A stretch of DNA of 64,000 nucleotides from Parafrankia elaeagni (GCF_000374165.1 NZ_KB893713.1:76853-140852), one strand, 5' to 3'; positions 44,889 to 54,169 are shown, counted from the first letter of the stretch. Notes: a model not told the origin generated them from the sequence alone. A program made the numbers and translations.

Positions 44889-45704
44889 ATGGGAAAGCTC
44901 GACGGCAAGGTCGCCTTCATCACCGGGGCCGCCCGCGGACAGGGCCGCGCCCACGCACTGCGGTTAGCGCAGGACGGCGCCGACATCATCGCGATCGACC
45001 TCTGTGGTCCGGTCCGGTCGGTCGCCTACCCGATGCCCACGCTCGCTGACCTCGAGCAGACGGCGAAGGACGTCGAGGCCCTGGGCCGGCGGATCGTCAC
45101 GCGGCAGGCGGACGTCCGGGACTTCGCCGGGCTGGAGAAGGCCTTCCAGGAAGGCGTGACCGAGCTCGGCCCGGTCCAGATCGTCGTCGCCAACGCCGGG
45201 ATCGGCGCCGGTGGCGTGGCCACCGACGACGAGCAGTGGGAGGACGTCGTCGCCGTCAACCTCACCGGGGTGTGGAACACCGGTCGGGTCGCGATCCCGC
45301 AGCTGCTGGAACGCAACCAGGGCGGCTCGATCGTGCTGACCAGCTCCACGGGCGGCCTGGTCGGCGTCGGCATCCCCACCGCCGGGTTCCTCGGCTACAC
45401 CGCCGCCAAGCACGGGGTCGTCGGCCTCATGCGGTCGTGGGCGAACTTCCTCGCTCCGTACAGCATCCGGGTGAACAGCGTCGCGCCGACCGCGGTCCGC
45501 ACGCCCATGGCCGGTGACGGGAACCTGGCGAAGATCCTCGAGCTCGCCCCGCAGCTGGCCAGCGCGCTCACCAACGCGATGCCGGTCGACCTGGTGGAGC
45601 CGGAGGACATCGCCAACGCCGTCGCCTGGCTCGTATCGGACGACGCACGGTACGTCACCGGCACGGTCGTCCCCGTCGACGCCGGCCTGCTGAACAAGCG
45701 GTAA
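44889..45704 (+). CDS. Mycofactocin-coupled SDR family oxidoreductase
   Basis: 271 residues from ATG 44889, after GGGAGA. The cofactor motif TGAARGQG begins at residue 12, and DLCGPVRSVAYPMPTLADL is the insert after the second strand that marks mycofactocin-coupled SDRs. The NAG motif, LTSSTGG and YTAAK complete the active site. The insert traps NAD(H), which is re-oxidised by mycofactocin instead of leaving. The likely role is alcohol or sterol-type dehydrogenation. The regulator gene diverges upstream. Confidence 0.92.
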   Translation: MGKLDGKVAFITGAARGQGRAHALRLAQDGADIIAIDLCGPVRSVAYPMPTLADLEQTAKDVEALGRRIVTRQADVRDFAGLEKAFQEGVTELGPVQIVVANAGIGAGGVATDDEQWEDVVAVNLTGVWNTGRVAIPQLLERNQGGSIVLTSSTGGLVGVGIPTAGFLGYTAAKHGVVGLMRSWANFLAPYSIRVNSVAPTAVRTPMAGDGNLAKILELAPQLASALTNAMPVDLVEPEDIANAVAWLVSDDARYVTGTVVPVDAGLLNKR

Positions 45705-45806
45705 CACCCGGGAACCAGCGGACCTGGCTGCCAGGGCGGCGGCCGAGCGCGTCAGCACGAGCGCGGATCCGCCGCCTCCCGAACGCCGGCGCTAAACTCG
45801 GCCGCG

Positions 45807-46496
45807 ATGCGCCTCATGCTGCTCCGTCACGGCCAGACCCCCTCCAACGTCGCCGGTGCCCTCGACACCGGGCGGCCGGGAGCCGGGCTGACCGCCCTTG
45901 GCCACGCTCAGGCACGGGCACTCCCCGACGTCCTCCGCGGCGAGGCGATCTCGGCGGTCTACGCCTCGGTCCTGACCCGTACCCAGCTCACCGCGGCTCC
46001 CCTCGCCGAGGCCCGTGGGCTGGCGATCGGAGTCGAGGAGGGCGTCGAGGAGATCGGCGCGGGTGATCTCGAGCTGCGCAGCGACAAGGCCTCCATCACG
46101 ACGTATCTCGACGTCATCACCGACTGGCTCCACGGCGATCTGGACCGCATGATGCCGGGCGGGCAGAACGGCCGCGTGTTCGTCGCCGGCTACGACGCCG
46201 CGATCGCGAAGGTCGCGGCGGCGCATGACGAGCGTGACACCGTCGTGGTCGTCAGTCATGGTGCCGCGATCCGGGCGTGGGTCGGCCTGCGGGTCGGCGG
46301 GGTCGGTTCCGTGGAGGACCGTTGGCTCTCGAACACCGGCCTGGTCACCCTCGAAGGCGACCTCTCGGCTGGCTGGAGCCTGACGCGGTGGCACGGCAAG
46401 CCGCTGGGCGCAGCCATCCTTCCTGACATCGCCGCGCACGACGTCACCGGCGCTCCGGTGCGCGAGGCCGTCTCCGAGGCCGGCGAGGCCGGGTAG
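45807..46496 (+). CDS. Histidine phosphatase family protein
   Basis: 229 residues from ATG 45807. The phosphohistidine motif LRHGQTPSN lies near residue 6, and the second catalytic His in VVVSHGAAIRAW. The fold is that of phosphoglycerate-mutase-like phosphatases. It could act on a sugar phosphate, nucleotide or other small substrate; no distinguishing motif is visible. It lies 102 bases after the SDR gene and may share its transcript. Confidence 0.9.
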   Translation: MRLMLLRHGQTPSNVAGALDTGRPGAGLTALGHAQARALPDVLRGEAISAVYASVLTRTQLTAAPLAEARGLAIGVEEGVEEIGAGDLELRSDKASITTYLDVITDWLHGDLDRMMPGGQNGRVFVAGYDAAIAKVAAAHDERDTVVVVSHGAAIRAWVGLRVGGVGSVEDRWLSNTGLVTLEGDLSAGWSLTRWHGKPLGAAILPDIAAHDVTGAPVREAVSEAGEAG

Positions 46497-46571
46497 CCGC
46501 CCGGGGCCGGGCGCACTCCCGCGGTCGGGGAGAAAGCAGCGCGCACGGCCCCGGATCAGGTCGTTGTCAGG

Positions 46572-46930
46572 TCAGGGTGCGTCGTTGCAGACCGACCTCG
46601 CGATGACGATGTGCTCGAGCCCGAGGAGATCGATCGCTATCGCATTGACGGCGAGAGTGCCGTCAGCCTCGACCGTCTGCTGGTTCAGGGTCAGCGAGCC
46701 CGGCCCGGCGGGGAGGGTGACGCCCGTCAGAATGACGGGAGAGGTGCCCGGGAAGGTGCTGACCACGAGCGGCCCGATGGGGAGGATCCCCGCTGCCTGG
46801 ATTCCGACGGCCGTGTTGGGTGTTGCCGCGGAGGCGGACGTGGTCGTCGCGATGGTCGTCGCGATCGCCACACCGCCGGCGACAGCGAGAACGGCGGCAC
46901 ACCTGCCGCACGTCGTGTCCACATTTTCAT
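46572..46930 (-). pseudogene. Small secreted choice-of-anchor-P-like protein, frameshifted and shortened
   Basis: From ATG 46930, which has a good site (AGAAGGGAA), the frame gives MKMWTRRAAGV and then derails. One added G near 46,903 would continue it as AAVLAVAGGVAIATTIA, an ideal signal peptide ending at SASA. The present open frame begins at a weaker GTG 46922. The mature part goes from PNTAVGIQAAGILPIGP to LTLNQQTVEADGTLAVNAIA and HIVIARSVC, the ends of choice-of-anchor P proteins, while the usual middle is missing. Probable pseudogene; the family is likely but not certain. Confidence 0.55.
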
Positions 46931-47053
46931 GAATGTTCCCTTCTGCGAGTCAAGGAACGCAGGCCACGGCATCACCGGTCGGAACACAGGCCTCGTACCG
47001 GGACATGGAGGTTCATCACCGAAGACGCGATCGGATTTCTATCGGCCCATACA

Positions 47054-47075
47054 CGTCTCCGCGGTGACGGAGACG
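47054..47075 (-). terminator. Possible weak terminator hairpin
   Basis: CGTCTCCG and CGGAGACG form an 8-bp stem with a six-base loop, 62 bases past the stop of the quinone-reductase-like gene. There is no T-tract. Confidence 0.4.
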
Positions 47076-47136
47076 AGGCCAGCGGAGGCCCGACCTCTGT
47101 TCATGTCACCAGAAGTGGCCGAGAAGCTGAGGTCTG

Positions 47137-48114
47137 TCAGGACACCGTGACGACGACCTTGCCCCTGGCGTGGCCTCGTTCGACGTAACGCAGGCCTTCG
47201 GCGACATCGGCGAGCGGGTACATCCGATCGAGGACGGGCGAGAGCGTTCCCTTCTCGACAGCCTCGGTGACCGCGAGCAGAAAAGATCTTTCGCGCCGAT
47301 CCGGCAGCGGAGTCAGCCGCTGCCGCACGACACAGTTGACCGCGACCGCCCGCAGCGTCGAACCGACCGCGCCGAACACGCGCCCGGGCGAGCCACCCGC
47401 GTTGACCACGAGGGTTCCGTTCCGTACCAGCGCGCCACGCAGCTGGCGCAGCGGCCGGTTGCCGACGTTGTCGAGGATCACGTCGTACGGGTCGTCGGTG
47501 TCGGTGAAGTCGGCCGACGTGTGGTCGACGACGGAGGACGCACCGAGGGAGGCCACCAGGTCGACGTTCCCGGCGCCGCACACGCCGGTGACCTCGGCGC
47601 CCGACGCTGCCGCGAGCTGGACCGCGAAGGTGCCGACACCGCCGGCGGCCCCGTTGACGAGGACACGCTGGCCCGCCCGGACGCGGCCGACGTCCCTGAT
47701 CCCGCGCAGCGCGGTCGTCGCCGCGATCGGCATGGCGGCGGCCTGCTCGAAGGACAGGGCCGCCGGCTTGGGCACGACCAGCTCCGGCGAGGTCAGCGCG
47801 TACTCGGCGAAGGCGCCCGGGCAGTAGCCGAGTACCTCGTCCCCGGGCCGCAGCCCGGTGACGTCGCGACCGACAGCCTCGACGCGGCCCGCCGCGTCCA
47901 GACCGGCCACCAGCGACTTCGGCCGGGTCAGGCCCATCCCACCGAACAGCCGCGCGACGAGCGGATCGCCGCGGAGCATGTGCCAGTCATACGGGTTGAG
48001 CGCGGCGGCCCGCACCGCCACCAGGACGTCGTCCGGGCCGGGTTCGGGGACGTCGATGTCGGCCAGCCTCAGGACGTCCGGCGGGCCGAACCGCTCCTGC
48101 ACGATCGCCTTCAC
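47137..48114 (-). CDS. NAD(P)H quinone-reductase-like, zinc-free alcohol dehydrogenase family
   Basis: 325 residues from GTG 48114, which overlaps the stop of the membrane-protein gene by three bases. The opening MKAIVQERFGPPDVL-type text is typical. The NADPH motif VNGAAGGVGTFAVQLA is complete, as is the C-terminal HARGKVVVTV. No zinc ligands are present, so this is a quinone oxidoreductase or enoyl-reductase-like MDR. It reduces quinones or enones with NADPH in the cytosol. Translation is coupled to the membrane protein upstream, a link without known meaning. Confidence 0.88.
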   Translation of the reverse strand: MKAIVQERFGPPDVLRLADIDVPEPGPDDVLVAVRAAALNPYDWHMLRGDPLVARLFGGMGLTRPKSLVAGLDAAGRVEAVGRDVTGLRPGDEVLGYCPGAFAEYALTSPELVVPKPAALSFEQAAAMPIAATTALRGIRDVGRVRAGQRVLVNGAAGGVGTFAVQLAAASGAEVTGVCGAGNVDLVASLGASSVVDHTSADFTDTDDPYDVILDNVGNRPLRQLRGALVRNGTLVVNAGGSPGRVFGAVGSTLRAVAVNCVVRQRLTPLPDRRERSFLLAVTEAVEKGTLSPVLDRMYPLADVAEGLRYVERGHARGKVVVTVS

Positions 48115-48608
48115 CGGGCGTCCCGGAATCGTCCGGTGGCGGCGGGCGCCGAGACCGCGCCCGGCGCGGCGAGCACGGACAGGCCGGCGGACACAGGCGG
48201 CGCGGCGGGCACCGACAGCGCCGCGGGCACAGACGGCGCGACGGTCAGCCTGGGAGGCGCCGACCGTCCGATCACGGACCCGACCAGCATGGCGACGCTG
48301 ATACCGATCTGGGCCACCCACCACGCTCCGATCTGATGGTGGTCCCATGCCGGGCACACCGCCGACACCAGGACGAAGCCGCCGCTGCCATAGGCGGCGG
48401 GGGTGAATCCCCAGCGCCGGCCGGCCAGCAGAGCCAGAAAGGCGACCAGCAGGAGCAGCAGGGTGGCGACGATCAGCACGTCCGCCCAGGCCGGCTGCGT
48501 CGGCGGTCGTTCGTGCCGCGGTGGCTGGAGGGCCCCCACGGTCACGAATCCGGCGAACAGCGCAGCGGCCCAGCCGCGGGAAAGCTGTCGGGACTGAAGT
48601 GCGTGCAT
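48111..48608 (-). CDS. Small membrane protein, unrecognised
   Basis: 165 residues from ATG 48608. Four hydrophobic segments are visible: AAALFAGFVTVGAL, DVLIVATLLLLLVAFLALLAG, YGSGGFVLVSAVCPAW and WWVAQIGISVAMLVGSVIG. A Pro/Ala/Ser-rich tail of about 50 residues (SVPAALSVPAAPPVSA) follows. I do not recognise the family. Its TGA stop overlaps the GTG of the quinone-reductase-like gene, so the two form one operon. Confidence 0.7.
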   Translation of the reverse strand: MHALQSRQLSRGWAAALFAGFVTVGALQPPRHERPPTQPAWADVLIVATLLLLLVAFLALLAGRRWGFTPAAYGSGGFVLVSAVCPAWDHHQIGAWWVAQIGISVAMLVGSVIGRSAPPRLTVAPSVPAALSVPAAPPVSAGLSVLAAPGAVSAPAATGRFRDAR

Positions 48609-48668
48609 GGGCCGAGACTGCCGCGCCCGTGTTGTGCGATCCGCTCGAACGGGTCGAGTTTCTGTTGA

Positions 48669-48692
48669 GTCCGTCGGTGGGTCCGTCGGTGG
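48669..48692. repeat. Two 12-bp tandem repeats
   Basis: GTCCGTCGGTGG is repeated exactly twice, with a partial third copy, between the membrane protein and the AfsR-like regulator. Confidence 0.85.
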
Positions 48693-48818
48693 GTCCGGCC
48701 GGCTGTTCCGGAGAGCGGCGCGGCCAGGAAAGTCATACTGGGCCGGGAAGCCCTCGGGGCTCCTTTCCGTGATCTTCCGAGGTCTCCCCCGGGCGAGGAC
48801 AGAGCAGGGAGCGGCGCG

Positions 48819-51800
48819 GTGCTGCAGATCCGTCTACTCGGTGGAGTCGGCGCCGTCACGCCTGACGGCCGCCCGGCACAGGTCGGGCCGGCGAAGTGCC
48901 AGGCGCTGCTCGCGGCACTCGCCCTGTCGGCGGGCAGGGCGGTCCCGGTGTGGCGGCTGACCGAGCTGGTCTGGGGTGACGCCCCGCCGAGAACGGCCGA
49001 CCGCACGCTCGCGTCGTACGCGACGAGGCTGCGCGGCGCGCTGGGCTCCAGCTCGATCGAGCGCGCCGGCTCGGCCTACCGCCTGGACGTCGACCCCGAC
49101 GCGGTCGACGTCCTCCGGTTCCGGCGGCTGGCCGAGGCCGGCGAGATCGAGGCGGCTCTCGCCGAGTGGACGGGCACCCCACTGGCCGGTCTGGTGGCCC
49201 CGGGGCTGACCGCCACGGTCAACGGCCTGATCGAACAGTGGCTGGCGGTCGTGGAGGCGGATCTCGAGCATCGGGTCGAGCTCGACACGTCCACCGTCAT
49301 CGGCCAGCTGACCGAGCTGACCGCCACCTATCCGTTCCGCGAGGGCCTGTGGGCACTGCTGATGACGGCGCTCTACCGGGCGGGCCGCCAGGCCGACGCC
49401 CTCGCCGCCTACCGCACAGCCCGTGGACGTCTCATCTCCCAGCTCGCTGTCGAGCCCGGGCCTCGGCTGCGGGAGCTCGAGGCGTCCATCCTCGGTCACG
49501 ACGGACGGCTGGCCAGGCCTGCGGCGCCAGATACGTCAGCAGTCGCCGCAGCCGCCGCAGCCGCCGCGGCGGCGGGCACGGCGGCGGCGGGCACGGCGGC
49601 GGGCACGGCAGTGGCGGCGGCGAGACCGTCCGGGACCGTGACGTTCGGTTTCTGCGAGGTGGCGGACGCGGGCCGCTGGTGGGCGTCGCACCGGCACGAG
49701 ATGCCGCTGGCCCTGGCTCGCCACGAGGTTCTCGTCCGGACCGCCGTCGACCGTCACGGCGGCCAGGTCTTCGCCAGCGGCGGCGACTCGTTCGGCGCGG
49801 CCTTCCACCGCGCAGCCGATGCTGTGGCGTGGGCGCTGGACCTGCAGGCGGCGGCGCGCGACGAGGCCTGGCCGGCCGGCATGGCCCTCCGGGCCCAGCT
49901 CGGCCTGCACACGGGTGAGACCGACGAACGGCGCCACGGCTACTTCGGACCCGCCGTGAACCTGGCCGCCCGGCTGGCCGCGGCCGGGCACGGCGGGCAG
50001 GTGCTCGCCTCCGCCGCGACCGCGCTGCTGCTCGATCGCGACGACCTTCGGGATCTCGGTACCCACCGTCTCGACGGCGTGGTGTCCGAGCAACGCCTCT
50101 ACCAGGTCGGCCACGGCGAACACCCGCCACCGCGAACGGAGGACGGCCGCCGCGGGAACCTGCCACGCAGGCTGGGCCGCCTGCTCGGGCGGGACGCCCT
50201 GCTCGACACGGTCGAGAAAGCGCTGACCGCGACCCCCGTCGTGACCCTGGTCGGCCCGGGCGGCATCGGCAAGACCCGGCTCGCCGTCGCGGCCGCGGCC
50301 CGCCGCTCCGACCTGGACGGCACCTGGCTGATCGAGCTGGCCGAGATCACCAGCTCCGACGACGTCCCGCGGGCGGTGGCGACCCCGCTCGGCATCACCG
50401 AGCTGGCCGGACGGGATCTGAACGACTCGGTCGTCACCGCGCTGCGACCACGCCGAGCGCTGCTCCTGCTCGACAACTGCGAACACGTCGCCGCCGGGGC
50501 GGCGAAGCTCGCCGCGGCCATCGCCGAGGGCTGTCCGGACGTACGGGTGCTGGCCACCTCCCGGGAGGCTCTCGGCCTCGGCCACGGCCACGAACGACTC
50601 GTCGCGGTCGGGCCGCTGGAACCGTCCGGGCCCGGGGCGGAGCTGTTCGAGGAGCGGGCCACAGCCCTGTCTGCCGGGTTCGACACCTCGGCGAACCGCC
50701 AGGCCGTCGAGGAGATCTGCCGCCGGCTCGACGGAGTGCCGCTGGCCATCGAACTGGCCGCGGCCCGGACGACCACCCTCGCTCCGGCCGATCTGCTCAC
50801 CCGGCTGGACGATCATCTCCGGCTGCTCGTCGGTGGGCCGCGCACCGCCGCCGAGCGGCACCGGACGCTGCGTGCCACCATCGCCTGGTCCTACGACCTG
50901 CTCAGCGCAGCCGAGCGCCGGCTGTTCCAACGGCTGTCGGTGTTCGCGGGACCGTTCGACCTCAGCGGCGCGACGGCGGTCGCCGTCGACGGCACCGACG
51001 GCACCGGTGGCATCGGTGGAGCCGGTGGAACCGGTGGAACCGACGTGGACCAGGTGGTGGGAACCCTCGTCGCGCGTTCGATGCTGGTCGTCGACTCCGG
51101 GCCGTTCGGGCCGCGGTTTCGGCTGCTGGAGACGATGCGGCAGTTCGCGGCCGAACGGCTGGCCGAGACCGGCGAGACCGAGCTCGTCGCCGAACGGCAC
51201 GCCCTGTGGTGTCTGGAGGCGGCCGCCCGGGTGCAGGTTCTGCTGGCGGGCCAGGCCGAGGTAGAGGGGGTGGCCCGCCTCGACGAGCTCTGGCCCAACC
51301 TGCGGGCCGCCTTCGACTGGGCGTGCGCCGCGAAGAGGCAGGCGCTCGCCCACGCGCTCGTCCGCCGCGTCGTCGTCGAGATCGTGCGCCGCAGCCGCAA
51401 CGAGATCGGTGACTGGGTCGAACGGCTACTGACCATCTCACCGCCCGACGACGAGCTCGTCGTCTTCGGGCTCACCTGGGCGGCGCAGCGCTACAAACTG
51501 AGCCGGCGCGACGTCGCCTACGAACGCCTCGTCGAGCGCTACGGCGAACCGGACCACCCGCTGGTCCACCACGCACGGGCGTCGGTCTACCAGGACTACG
51601 CGGCGCACGGCGTCTGGGCGACTCCGGCCATCGCGGACCTGCGCCGACGGGGCGACGACGACCTGGCCGAACAGTTCGAGCTCGACGCCGGCGCGGCACT
51701 GCTGTTCACCGGGCGGTTCGCCGAACACGACCGGTTCACCACGGCTCTGGTGCACCGGTACCGCGCCCAGGGACCTCCGACACTGCTCAACCTGACCCTG

Positions 51801-52286
51801 GTGATGCTCGGCTACTCCGCCTCGCTGCAGGGCGACCTCCCCCGCGCCAACCGGCTGTTCGACGAGGCCGTCGGGGTGACGGTGCCGCAGCGCACCCATT
51901 CCCCGAACCGGGTCGTCGAGGCGGGGGCGGTCTTTCGGCGCGGGGACCGGGCGCGGGCCTTCGGCATCCTGCGCGGCCACATCGACCAGCTTCTCGACGA
52001 CGACAACATGCAGGCCGCCTGCGTCACCAGTGTCGAGTTCATCAACATGATGGCAGCCGTCGGCCGACTGCCCGACGCCGCGCGGATGCTCGGCTTCCTC
52101 GCGACGACGGGCCTTCTCGACGCACCTGACTGGAACACCCTGGTGGACGGTGCCGCCACGGCGATCGCCGCGCAGCCCCACCTCGGTCCGGAGCGGGAGC
52201 AGGCGTGGGGGCGTGCGCTGGACGACCGCGAGGCGCTCGAGTACATGCGCGAGGTACTGCGGACACTCGCCGACGCCGACGCCTGA
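48819..52286 (+). CDS. AfsR/SARP-like STAND regulator with an embedded nucleotide-cyclase-like domain
   Basis: 1155 residues. A winged-helix DNA-binding domain (LGGVGAVTPDGRPAQVG, WGDAPPRTADRTLASYATRL) covers 1-90 and a BTAD helical domain about 95-225. A poly-Ala linker leads to a class III cyclase fold at about 265-430, where the first metal Asp is replaced by Glu280 (FCEVADAG) though GGDSF and PAVNLAARLAAAGH remain. The NTPase domain has Walker A GPGGIGKTR near 479 and LLLLDNCEH. TPR-like repeats follow. It likely regulates nearby genes when ATP is bound. The cyclase part may be sensory rather than catalytic. Confidence 0.88.
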   Translation: MLQIRLLGGVGAVTPDGRPAQVGPAKCQALLAALALSAGRAVPVWRLTELVWGDAPPRTADRTLASYATRLRGALGSSSIERAGSAYRLDVDPDAVDVLRFRRLAEAGEIEAALAEWTGTPLAGLVAPGLTATVNGLIEQWLAVVEADLEHRVELDTSTVIGQLTELTATYPFREGLWALLMTALYRAGRQADALAAYRTARGRLISQLAVEPGPRLRELEASILGHDGRLARPAAPDTSAVAAAAAAAAAAGTAAAGTAAGTAVAAARPSGTVTFGFCEVADAGRWWASHRHEMPLALARHEVLVRTAVDRHGGQVFASGGDSFGAAFHRAADAVAWALDLQAAARDEAWPAGMALRAQLGLHTGETDERRHGYFGPAVNLAARLAAAGHGGQVLASAATALLLDRDDLRDLGTHRLDGVVSEQRLYQVGHGEHPPPRTEDGRRGNLPRRLGRLLGRDALLDTVEKALTATPVVTLVGPGGIGKTRLAVAAAARRSDLDGTWLIELAEITSSDDVPRAVATPLGITELAGRDLNDSVVTALRPRRALLLLDNCEHVAAGAAKLAAAIAEGCPDVRVLATSREALGLGHGHERLVAVGPLEPSGPGAELFEERATALSAGFDTSANRQAVEEICRRLDGVPLAIELAAARTTTLAPADLLTRLDDHLRLLVGGPRTAAERHRTLRATIAWSYDLLSAAERRLFQRLSVFAGPFDLSGATAVAVDGTDGTGGIGGAGGTGGTDVDQVVGTLVARSMLVVDSGPFGPRFRLLETMRQFAAERLAETGETELVAERHALWCLEAAARVQVLLAGQAEVEGVARLDELWPNLRAAFDWACAAKRQALAHALVRRVVVEIVRRSRNEIGDWVERLLTISPPDDELVVFGLTWAAQRYKLSRRDVAYERLVERYGEPDHPLVHHARASVYQDYAAHGVWATPAIADLRRRGDDDLAEQFELDAGAALLFTGRFAEHDRFTTALVHRYRAQGPPTLLNLTLVMLGYSASLQGDLPRANRLFDEAVGVTVPQRTHSPNRVVEAGAVFRRGDRARAFGILRGHIDQLLDDDNMQAACVTSVEFINMMAAVGRLPDAARMLGFLATTGLLDAPDWNTLVDGAATAIAAQPHLGPEREQAWGRALDDREALEYMREVLRTLADADA

Positions 52287-52290
52287 CCTC

Positions 52291-52557
52291 TCAGACGGTG
52301 GTCGCCGCGAGCGTCGCGAGGACGACGCGGACAACGTCGTTGACGGAGGCCAGGGAGAAGACGTCCTCGTCCTCGATCTCGATGTCGTAGGTGCGTTCGA
52401 TGCGCGAGATCATGACGAGGACCTTCATCGAGTCCGCGCCCTGAAGGGTGCGAAGGTCGAGGTCGGGCGTGAGCGTCTCGGCCGGCGTGCCGAGCTCACG
52501 GGCGACGATGCCCGTGACGGTGCTGAGAACCTCGGATTCGGAGGCGGACGGCGTCAT
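52291..52557 (-). CDS. Acyl carrier protein
   Basis: 88 residues from ATG 52557. The phosphopantetheine serine is S43 in GADSMKV, and helix II with DVFSLASVNDVV (helix III) fits the ACP fold. It starts 15 bases after the diiron-protein gene ends, on the same strand, and ends only four bases from the stop of the AfsR-like gene. It presumably tethers the substrate of the adjacent diiron enzyme. No ketosynthase or ligase gene lies nearby, so loading must come from elsewhere. Confidence 0.9.
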   Translation of the reverse strand: MTPSASESEVLSTVTGIVARELGTPAETLTPDLDLRTLQGADSMKVLVMISRIERTYDIEIEDEDVFSLASVNDVVRVVLATLAATTV

Positions 52558-52572
52558 CGTGGCTCCTTCGGG

Positions 52573-53385
52573 TCAGGACGAGAGCTCGGCCATGGCGTGG
52601 CGGATCGCCGAGTTCCGGCTGAGGTCGCGGCCGACCGCCGCCCCGAGCATGCGGCGGAGTTTGGCCTGCAGCTTCTCCTGCGCGTCCGGCGGGGAGATCT
52701 GGAGAAAGACGTCGATCACGTCGTCCACGGTCTCGTGGTCACGCATCTCCTCGACCCGCTGGTGCTTGTAGACACCGACCGGATGGTTCAGCCGCGGGTT
52801 GGTGACGTAGAAGTGGATGCGCTCCAGCACCGACTTCAGTTCGTGCGGATGGTCCGCGAGGCGGCGCTTCAGGTAGAAGAGGAACTCGCGGGCGTGGCCG
52901 GCCTCGTCTCGGCTCGCCCGGAGGAAGAGGTCGGCCAGGACGGGCTCCTCCACCCACTCCGCCAGGGCCCGGTAGGCCGTGTTGACGATGATCTCCGAGA
53001 TGACGTTCGTGGTCAGTGTCGCGCTCGGCGTGATGCCGGCCTCGTACGGTTCGCGCAGCGCCTCGATCCGGTCCTGGTCGATGTGCACACCGACCGCCCT
53101 GAGCCACGCGCGGAAGGCGTAGTGGTGCTGCAGCTCCTGGTACGCCCAGATCGCGACGAACGCGGAGCAGTCGTAGTCGTCGGAGAACTCGCTGAGAAAG
53201 CCGTGCAGCCCCGGGAGCGAGGTCGCCTCGCCCACGACGACTCCACGGACCAGGGCTATGTAGGCGGGCTGGACGAGCTCCCGCCGGACGGTGTCGAGAC
53301 CGAGGTCGCAGACTTTCCACTGGAGCCGTTCGTAGTGCTCGAAGACGTCGAAGCTGTGTGATCTCTCGGCGGTGGAAGACGGCAT
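52573..53385 (-). CDS. Ferritin-like diiron enzyme, acyl-ACP desaturase-related
   Basis: 270 residues from ATG 53385. A full four-helix diiron set is visible: E53 (VVVGEATS), E84 and H87 (YQELQHHY), E131 (NVISEIIV), and E161 and H164 (RDEAGHAREF). This fits acyl-ACP desaturases and related N-oxygenases, which use oxygen and ferredoxin electrons on an ACP-bound chain. The ACP gene directly downstream strengthens that reading. No signal or membrane part is present. Desaturation versus hydroxylation cannot be told from sequence. Confidence 0.82.
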   Translation of the reverse strand: MPSSTAERSHSFDVFEHYERLQWKVCDLGLDTVRRELVQPAYIALVRGVVVGEATSLPGLHGFLSEFSDDYDCSAFVAIWAYQELQHHYAFRAWLRAVGVHIDQDRIEALREPYEAGITPSATLTTNVISEIIVNTAYRALAEWVEEPVLADLFLRASRDEAGHAREFLFYLKRRLADHPHELKSVLERIHFYVTNPRLNHPVGVYKHQRVEEMRDHETVDDVIDVFLQISPPDAQEKLQAKLRRMLGAAVGRDLSRNSAIRHAMAELSS

Positions 53386-53516
53386 GGGCTGAGCTCCTCC
53401 CGGGCTTTCGCGCAGGCCCGCGCCGCTCCACGATGGAAGGCTTCCGGGATCACCACAACCTGGATTTGATCTCTCAATCGATCAATCCGCGCGGCACTGT
53501 CCGGGCCGCCGGGCCG

Positions 53517-53545
53517 GCGGACCGGCGGACCGGCGGACCGGCGGC
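53517..53545. repeat. GCGGACCG tandem repeats
   Basis: Three 8-bp GCGGACCG units lie in the 285-base divergent gap between the diiron and peroxiredoxin genes. The rest of the gap has an AT-richer patch near 53,583-53,625, a likely promoter zone. Confidence 0.75.
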
Positions 53546-53670
53546 CGGGCCGGGCTCGTTGCGAGAGCGGCGACAGCCCTCGACGAAAGTATTTATGCCA
53601 CCAGACTGGGAACGTAATAGGCTCACGCCCAGTTCGTACCAAGGGGTATGACAACCGGGAGGGACACCGC

Positions 53671-54126
53671 ATGGACGTGGGAGACAAGGTCGGGGAGCTG
53701 ACGGGAGTCGACGAGACAGGGGCCGAGCTGCGCTTCTCGGATCTGCTGGCGAAGGGCCCGCTGGTGGTGTTCTTCTACCCGGCCGCCATGACGTACGGCT
53801 GCACCAAGGAGAGCTGCCACTTCCGTGACCTGGCGGAGGAGTTCGCCGCCGTGGGCGCCGGGATCGTCGGTGTCAGCGCCGACGACGTGGCCAAGCAGGC
53901 GCAGTTCAGCGCGAAACACACACTCGGGTTCCCGCTGGTGGCCGACACGGACAGGTCCATCGCGGAGGCGTTCGGGGTCCGGCGCCGGCGGGGCCCCAAC
54001 AAGCGGTCGACGTTCGTCGTGGGCTCCGACCACACCGTGATCGCACGTATCGACTCCGAGTTCGCGATGGGCCGCCATGCCGACCAGGCCCTCGAAGCAC
54101 TGCGATCGGCCAAGAACCCGGCCTGA
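53671..54126 (+). CDS. Peroxiredoxin (Bcp/AhpC-TSA family)
   Basis: 151 residues from ATG 53671, after GGGAGGG. The peroxidatic cysteine is C44 in MTYGCTKESC, with a second cysteine at C49 as in atypical 2-Cys Bcp proteins. The thioredoxin fold is complete (LVVFFYPAAM, VGVSADDVAKQAQF, KRSTFVVGSDH). It reduces hydrogen peroxide and organic hydroperoxides using thioredoxin or mycothiol. It diverges from the diiron enzyme gene, which would generate or suffer oxidants. Convergent with the P450 gene. Confidence 0.92.
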   Translation: MDVGDKVGELTGVDETGAELRFSDLLAKGPLVVFFYPAAMTYGCTKESCHFRDLAEEFAAVGAGIVGVSADDVAKQAQFSAKHTLGFPLVADTDRSIAEAFGVRRRRGPNKRSTFVVGSDHTVIARIDSEFAMGRHADQALEALRSAKNPA

Positions 54127-54169
54127 CACGCGGCGAGCGACAGCAAAGGGTGGGGCCGGGGCGACGACG

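Noticed and set aside
49536..51353. 605-residue minus-strand frame inside the AfsR-like gene
   Set aside because: Typical high-GC mirror frame; the opposite strand has complete wHTH, BTAD and NTPase domains.
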